Source of the DNA: Pisciglobus halotolerans
GTDB lineage: Bacteria > Bacillota > Bacilli > Lactobacillales > Carnobacteriaceae
DNA length: 64,000 nt
Assembly (NCBI RefSeq): GCF_900113675.1
Contig: NZ_FOQE01000001.1
Span: 78,407 to 142,406 of the forward strand
Direction of reading: 5' to 3'
Made by a program: the position numbers and the translations under genes
Part shown: in pieces, positions 63,651 to 64,000 of the stretch
Layout of the letters: the number at the start of each line of letters is the position of its first letter
Numbering within the stretch: position 1 is the stretch's first letter
Notes under the pieces: model-generated
What the model saw: only the letters and a program-made list of their open reading frames with translations
Databases searched by the model: none
Told to the model about the DNA's origin: nothing

Positions 63651-64000
63651 TTATAAGTTATTAATATCAATCGTGCCATTTGCAATTTGAATAATCGCTA
63701 AGATAAAGAGTGCAACAATGATACCTGCTACTGCCCATTCTGCTTTAGTAAAGAGTTTTTCTTTATTTTCCTTTTGCACCCATGCGTAAATAATGATTCC
63801 CGGAGCATATAACAGCATCGTCAATAGTAAATAATCGATTCCGCCTGCATAAATCAGCCAAATGGCATAAATACTAGCGACGACTCCAATGATGATATTT
63901 TGGTTTCTTTTTTTCGTTTCTTTTGGTTCCATTAAAGACAGTTTCAACTGATAAAAAGCTGTAAATGCATAAGGAATCAAAATAGCTGATGAAGCAAGTG
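63651..64000 (-). CDS. Amino acid/polyamine antiporter, C-terminal part (cut by the window edge)
   Basis: The C-terminal 115 or so residues of an APC-family antiporter; the frame is open to the right edge. SSAILIPYAFTAFYQLKLS is a typical helix of basic amino acid or agmatine/putrescine antiporters, followed by four helices and a short tail. It precedes arcC by 6 bases. Agmatine:putrescine (AguD-like) or arginine:ornithine exchange are both possible. The start lies outside the window. Confidence 0.82.
   Translation of the reverse strand, partial: LASSAILIPYAFTAFYQLKLSLMEPKETKKRNQNIIIGVVASIYAIWLIYAGGIDYLLLTMLLYAPGIIIYAWVQKENKEKLFTKAEWAVAGIIVALFILAIIQIANGTIDINNL

Overview
The window reads as chromosome of a motile, carotenoid-pigmented, low-GC Gram-positive coccus, most likely Enterococcus of the E. 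casseliflavus group. This is inferred from gene content and protein resemblance, not from a search. The basis is a chemotaxis/flagellar cluster, a complete staphyloxanthin-type carotenoid operon, CopY/CopZ, arginine- or agmatine-pathway genes, an NCS2 purine permease, FetAB and strong AGGAGG-type ribosome binding sites throughout. No rRNA, tRNA, phage or insertion sequence was recognised.

Layout. Bases 1-17200 (minus strand) hold late flagellar genes (flgM-flgN-flgK-flgL) behind a sigma-D type promoter. Upstream of them is a long chemotaxis operon: MCP, HTH-PfkB protein, MCP, cheW, cheD, cheB, cheR, cheA, cheC, cheY, cheW, fliM, fliY. It also starts at a sigma-D promoter and ends at a clear terminator. 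A third sigma-D promoter at the left edge points to a gene outside the window, probably flagellin. A fourth drives a distant amino-acid-type chemoreceptor at 52.5-54.5 kb. Bases 17300-27000 hold housekeeping and stress genes: a DUF188 protein, a CAP protein, a GntR/membrane protein pair, a purine permease, two membrane proteins and an RclA-like flavoprotein. Bases 27000-31060 form a small metal circuit: a Crp/Fnr regulator with a His/Cys-rich N-terminus, a P1B ATPase and two HMA proteins. Both HMA promoters carry perfect TTGA-N6-TCAA palindromes centred at about -41.5. A 257-base multi-stem inverted-repeat element lies between the two HMA genes.

Bases 31100-40440 look like one nine-gene operon: an HrtBA-like ABC transporter, an OhrR-like one-cysteine regulator, then crtN, crtM, crtP, aldehyde dehydrogenase, crtQ and crtO. 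It is followed by uvsE. Bases 42300-44200 carry a NERD-domain nuclease-like gene flanked on both sides by tandem arrays of one 52-bp palindromic repeat. Two unrelated repeat families, at 17.9 kb and 50.1 kb, share the same 52-bp period. Bases 44300-46800 hold a TetR-HrtB-HrtA set. Then come mgtE (split by a frameshift at an A8 run), msrA, a DNA glycosylase, fetAB, a MATE pump, a P1B-4 ATPase, copY-copZ, and at the right end a YfcC-type transporter, an ArcR-like regulator, carbamate kinase and a truncated antiporter.

The most unusual signals are the 52-bp palindromic arrays and their link to the NERD gene, the 257-base structured element, and the Crp/Fnr-HMA-ATPase regulon. Also notable are the union of a haem-exporter-like transporter, a peroxide-sensor-like regulator and carotenoid genes in one operon, and the degenerate HTH-PfkB protein inside the chemotaxis operon.
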